Source: Arthrobacter sp. APC 3897 (GTDB taxonomy: Bacteria > Actinomycetota > Actinomycetes > Actinomycetales > Micrococcaceae). From it: DNA of 64,000 nucleotides. The notes below the pieces were generated by a model. That model did no database searches. It saw only the letters and a list, made by a program, of their open reading frames with translations, and was not told the origin of the DNA. The stretch lies in assembly GCF_030407495.1 (NCBI RefSeq), contig NZ_JASDDG010000011.1:41453-105452 (forward strand), read 5' to 3'. This document shows, piece after piece, positions 61,968 through 64,000 of this stretch. The position numbers and the translations under genes are program-made. Within the stretch, counting starts at the first letter, position 1. The number at the start of each line of letters is the position of its first letter.

Positions 61968-63704
61968 CTACGCGCGGTCCTCGTCGACGTCACCGGCAGG
62001 TGCATCGGCTGAGAACTCGTCGTTGTCATTGCCGTCGTCGTGCAGTTCAACGGTGTTGTCGTCGTCGTCTTCGTCAGCTTCCAGGACGCCAATCACGCCT
62101 TCCTGCTCATCCGAGGGCAGCGCATCGACGTCGTCGGTCAGGTCCAGCTCGCCTCTGGTCTCCGCCTGCTCGGTTTCAACCGGAGCAGCGAAAGGAGTGT
62201 CCGAACGCTCAGCGACCGGACGGTCCTCGCGGTCCTCGCGGCCGCGGCGCGGCTTCTCCGGCTTCTCTTCTTCGTCGTCGAGGTCGTAGATGTCCGGCTC
62301 AGCGAACTCCCCGATGCCGAGGGCCTTTTCGGCCAGAAGTGCCCGGTTGCGCCACTGCTCAGCTTCATCGTTGCGGTTGACCAGATCAAGGGCGTCAGCG
62401 TAGGCACGGAACAGACGGGGGCTGAAGGAGAACGCACGGTTCTTGTCCAGCTGCGGGATTTCCAGTGCGGTCACGGCAGCGTCATACTGCTCCATGTCCA
62501 TCCGGGCGCCCGAAGCCACGATGGCCATGTCCACCTGGCCTGCCGTGTCCAGTTCCTTCGCCTCGTCTGAGCGTGCGATGTCCAGGGCACGGTCCGCACG
62601 GCCGAGACCGCGTTCGCAGTCGGCCATCATGGCCAGGTAGGCATTGGAACCGCTGATGCGTCGGTAGGTCCGAAATTCGCGCAGGGCTTCGGCAAAGTTC
62701 TCCGAGGCATATGCCGTGAGGGCCACAGCCTCACGGACTGCTGCCATGCGGCCGCCGCGGCGGCTGGCAGCCAGCGCGTGCTGGAAGGCCAGTTCAGGAT
62801 CGATGTCGATCAGGCGTCCGGCCATGACCAGGTGCTTGGAGACCCATTCGCCGTTGACTTCCTCCAGGACACGCAGCTGAGCGCGCGTGACCTTGTCCAG
62901 CTCCTGTCCTGTGACGTCGTCGTCGATCTCGGGGGAACGCTCACGGTCGGGACGGTTGGCGCTGCGCAGGTCGCGGGCATTGTGCTTGCGCTCAACAACC
63001 GGTGCATCCTCGCTCCGGTCCGGCCGGTCCTTCGAGAAGGCGGGCTTACGGTCGCTGCGGTCGCCAAAAGAAGGCTTGCGGTCGCCGAACGAAGGCTTAC
63101 GGTCACCGCGGTCGCCGAAGGACTTCCGCTCACCATCACGCGGGGGACGTCGGTCATCACCACCGAACGAAGGCTTCCGGTCGCTGCGGTCACCGAAGGA
63201 TGGCTTACGGTCTCCGTCGCGTGCCGGACGGCGGTCATCGCCGCCACGAGCCGGGCGGTCACCGAACGACGGCTTACGGTCTCCGTCGCGTGCCGGACGG
63301 CGGTCATCGCCGCCACGAGCCGGGCGATCACCGAACGACGGCTTACGGTCACCGCGGTCACCGAACGACTTCCGCTCACCATCACGCGGGGGACGGCGGT
63401 CATCACCACCGAATGACGGCTTCCGATCGCCGAAGGAAGGCTTACGGTCGTTGTCACGTGCCGGACGGCGGTCATCGCCGCCACGAGCCGGGCGATCACC
63501 GAACGAGGGCTTACGGTCACCGAACGACTTCCGCTCACCATCACGTGCCGGCCTGCCGCCAAAGGACGGCTTGCGGTCTTCGTAACGCTTGGGGGCGTTC
63601 CGGTCATTCGTGGCAGGACGGCCGCGGTCATCCCGCTTATCCGACGAGCTGCTGCGGGCGTTGTTTCCGTCGCCGCGCTGGTCCCTGTTATTTTGCTCTG
63701 ACAT
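61968..63704 (-). CDS. Repeat-rich disordered protein with TPR-like helical domain
   Basis: A 578-aa protein. The N-terminal 250 residues are almost all Arg, Asp, Lys, Ser, Gly and Pro: ten copies of KPSFG (usually DRKPSFGDR), three ERKSFGDR, and the unit PARGGDDRRPARDG. They resemble RGG-type RNA-binding or phase-separating sequences. Residues about 260-480 are helical and TPR-like (LAFQHALAASRRGGRMAAVR, NFAEALREFRTYRRISG, YDAAVTALEIPQL). The C-terminal 110 residues are strongly acidic. The opposite charge of the ends suggests intramolecular contact. ATG 63704 with AGAGGAA upstream. Equivalent to the TPR gene Rv1691 by position. Function unknown. Confidence 0.85.
   Translation of the reverse strand: MSEQNNRDQRGDGNNARSSSSDKRDDRGRPATNDRNAPKRYEDRKPSFGGRPARDGERKSFGDRKPSFGDRPARGGDDRRPARDNDRKPSFGDRKPSFGGDDRRPPRDGERKSFGDRGDRKPSFGDRPARGGDDRRPARDGDRKPSFGDRPARGGDDRRPARDGDRKPSFGDRSDRKPSFGGDDRRPPRDGERKSFGDRGDRKPSFGDRKPSFGDRSDRKPAFSKDRPDRSEDAPVVERKHNARDLRSANRPDRERSPEIDDDVTGQELDKVTRAQLRVLEEVNGEWVSKHLVMAGRLIDIDPELAFQHALAASRRGGRMAAVREAVALTAYASENFAEALREFRTYRRISGSNAYLAMMADCERGLGRADRALDIARSDEAKELDTAGQVDMAIVASGARMDMEQYDAAVTALEIPQLDKNRAFSFSPRLFRAYADALDLVNRNDEAEQWRNRALLAEKALGIGEFAEPDIYDLDDEEEKPEKPRRGREDREDRPVAERSDTPFAAPVETEQAETRGELDLTDDVDALPSDEQEGVIGVLEADEDDDDNTVELHDDGNDNDEFSADAPAGDVDEDRA
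62990..63581 (-). repeat. Imperfect tandem repeats (69-bp unit) coding for KPSFG motifs
   Basis: DNA encoding the disordered repeats. Two exact-looking 69-bp units begin at 63202 and 63271, with a third start at 63340; flanking copies are shuffled. Each unit is 23 residues, so expansion or contraction keeps the reading frame. The repeats also open long frames on the + strand, which are not genes. Confidence 0.85.
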
Positions 63705-63954
63705 GCTGGTGAGTTCCTCTCGTCGTGAGCCGACCAACGGAATTTACTGCAGTCGCTCGTCACTATGGATATATAAAAGTCGGTTCTAAAGTTTTGGGGC
63801 CTAAACAGGCACAGTCTGATTCTAGTCCAGGTGGCTTCGGGTGTGGTCATCCTCTACCGCTAACTACTGAAGCGATTAGGTGAGTCTTCCCACCTCCCGA
63901 TGCAGCGGGCGGGCAAGCGGCCCAGCCGGGTGAGGCGGTTGTGCTGGTTAAACA

Positions 63955-63988
63955 GTTGAGGCCCGTACCACACGGTACGGGCCTCAAC
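63955..63988. terminator. Strong hairpin at the window end
   Basis: A perfect 15-bp stem (63955-63969 against 63974-63988) with an ACAC loop. It most likely ends the next gene beyond the window (tyrS by synteny). The 250 bases between it and the repeat-protein start (63705-63954) show no gene; they should contain the promoter for the leftward operon, and a TATATA stretch lies near 63770. Confidence 0.7.
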
Positions 63989-64000
63989 CTCTGAACAAAT

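Noticed and set aside
63040..63590. A CRISPR array
   Set aside because: The units are 69 bp, in frame, nearly identical along their whole length and have no separate spacers; no cas genes are present.
62887..63712. Long + strand frames over the KPSFG repeats
   Set aside because: Repeated SPSRAGRRSSPPRA-type translations are only the opposite strand of the tandem repeats; the - strand has the start signal and the folded domain.

Overview
The window is high-GC actinobacterial DNA, most likely from Arthrobacter or a close Micrococcaceae relative. The reasons are a mycothione reductase, the GarA/MerR/DUF151/MerR block, and gene orders that (from memory) match Mycobacterium tuberculosis Rv1689-Rv1713, Rv1826-Rv1830 and the pknL/aroG/fadD15 neighbourhood. 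Genus is an inference from gene content; no rRNA is present to confirm it. Many genes start with GTG or TTG and are coupled by 4-base ATGA or GTGA overlaps.

Layout. 1-9.8 kb: the C-terminal part of a PASTA Ser/Thr kinase, class II DAHP synthase, an orphan FAD dehydrogenase, a PlsC-type acyltransferase, an esterase with a small membrane protein, a ROK sugar kinase and a FadD15-type acyl-CoA ligase. 9.8-15.8 kb: mycothione reductase, pyruvate carboxylase and an orphan ParA-like ATPase. 15.9-18.6 kb: two MerR regulators, a DUF151 protein and a GarA-type FHA protein. 18.8-24.7 kb: an accessory aromatic or ring-compound catabolism patch (extradiol dioxygenase, SDR, NTF2-like protein, old-yellow-enzyme reductase, remnant of a flavin hydroxylase), then a lipoprotein sugar dehydrogenase, a small hydrolase and tRNA-Pro. 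24.9-32.2 kb: the core operon parA-scpA-scpB-rluB-tyrA-cmk-der, read right to left.

32.3-52.8 kb is accessory DNA lying between parA and the XerD block. It holds DctA with a CitA/DcuS-type two-component system; an isochorismatase-like hydrolase with a divergent AraC regulator; a CGNR regulator with a luciferase-like monooxygenase; an arsenic-resistance locus (two flavoproteins, ArsC, Acr3, ArsR and an ArsN-like acetyltransferase broken by an 8-bp tandem duplication); and a complete methylcitrate locus (PrpE, GntR regulator, PrpD, PrpB, PrpC) with paired operator-like palindromes.

52.8-64 kb returns to core genes read right to left: an MTH1-like NUDIX protein, XerD, ADP-ribose-type NUDIX, PyrG, RecN, NadK, TlyA, a small unknown protein, a HAD-IIA phosphatase, and a striking protein with ten KPSFG repeats followed by a helical TPR-like region. 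The best candidates for something undescribed are the arsenic locus (slipped acetyltransferase, vicinal-cysteine tail on a flavoprotein, doubly cysteine-equipped ArsR), the KPSFG repeat protein, and the eroded aromatic cluster.
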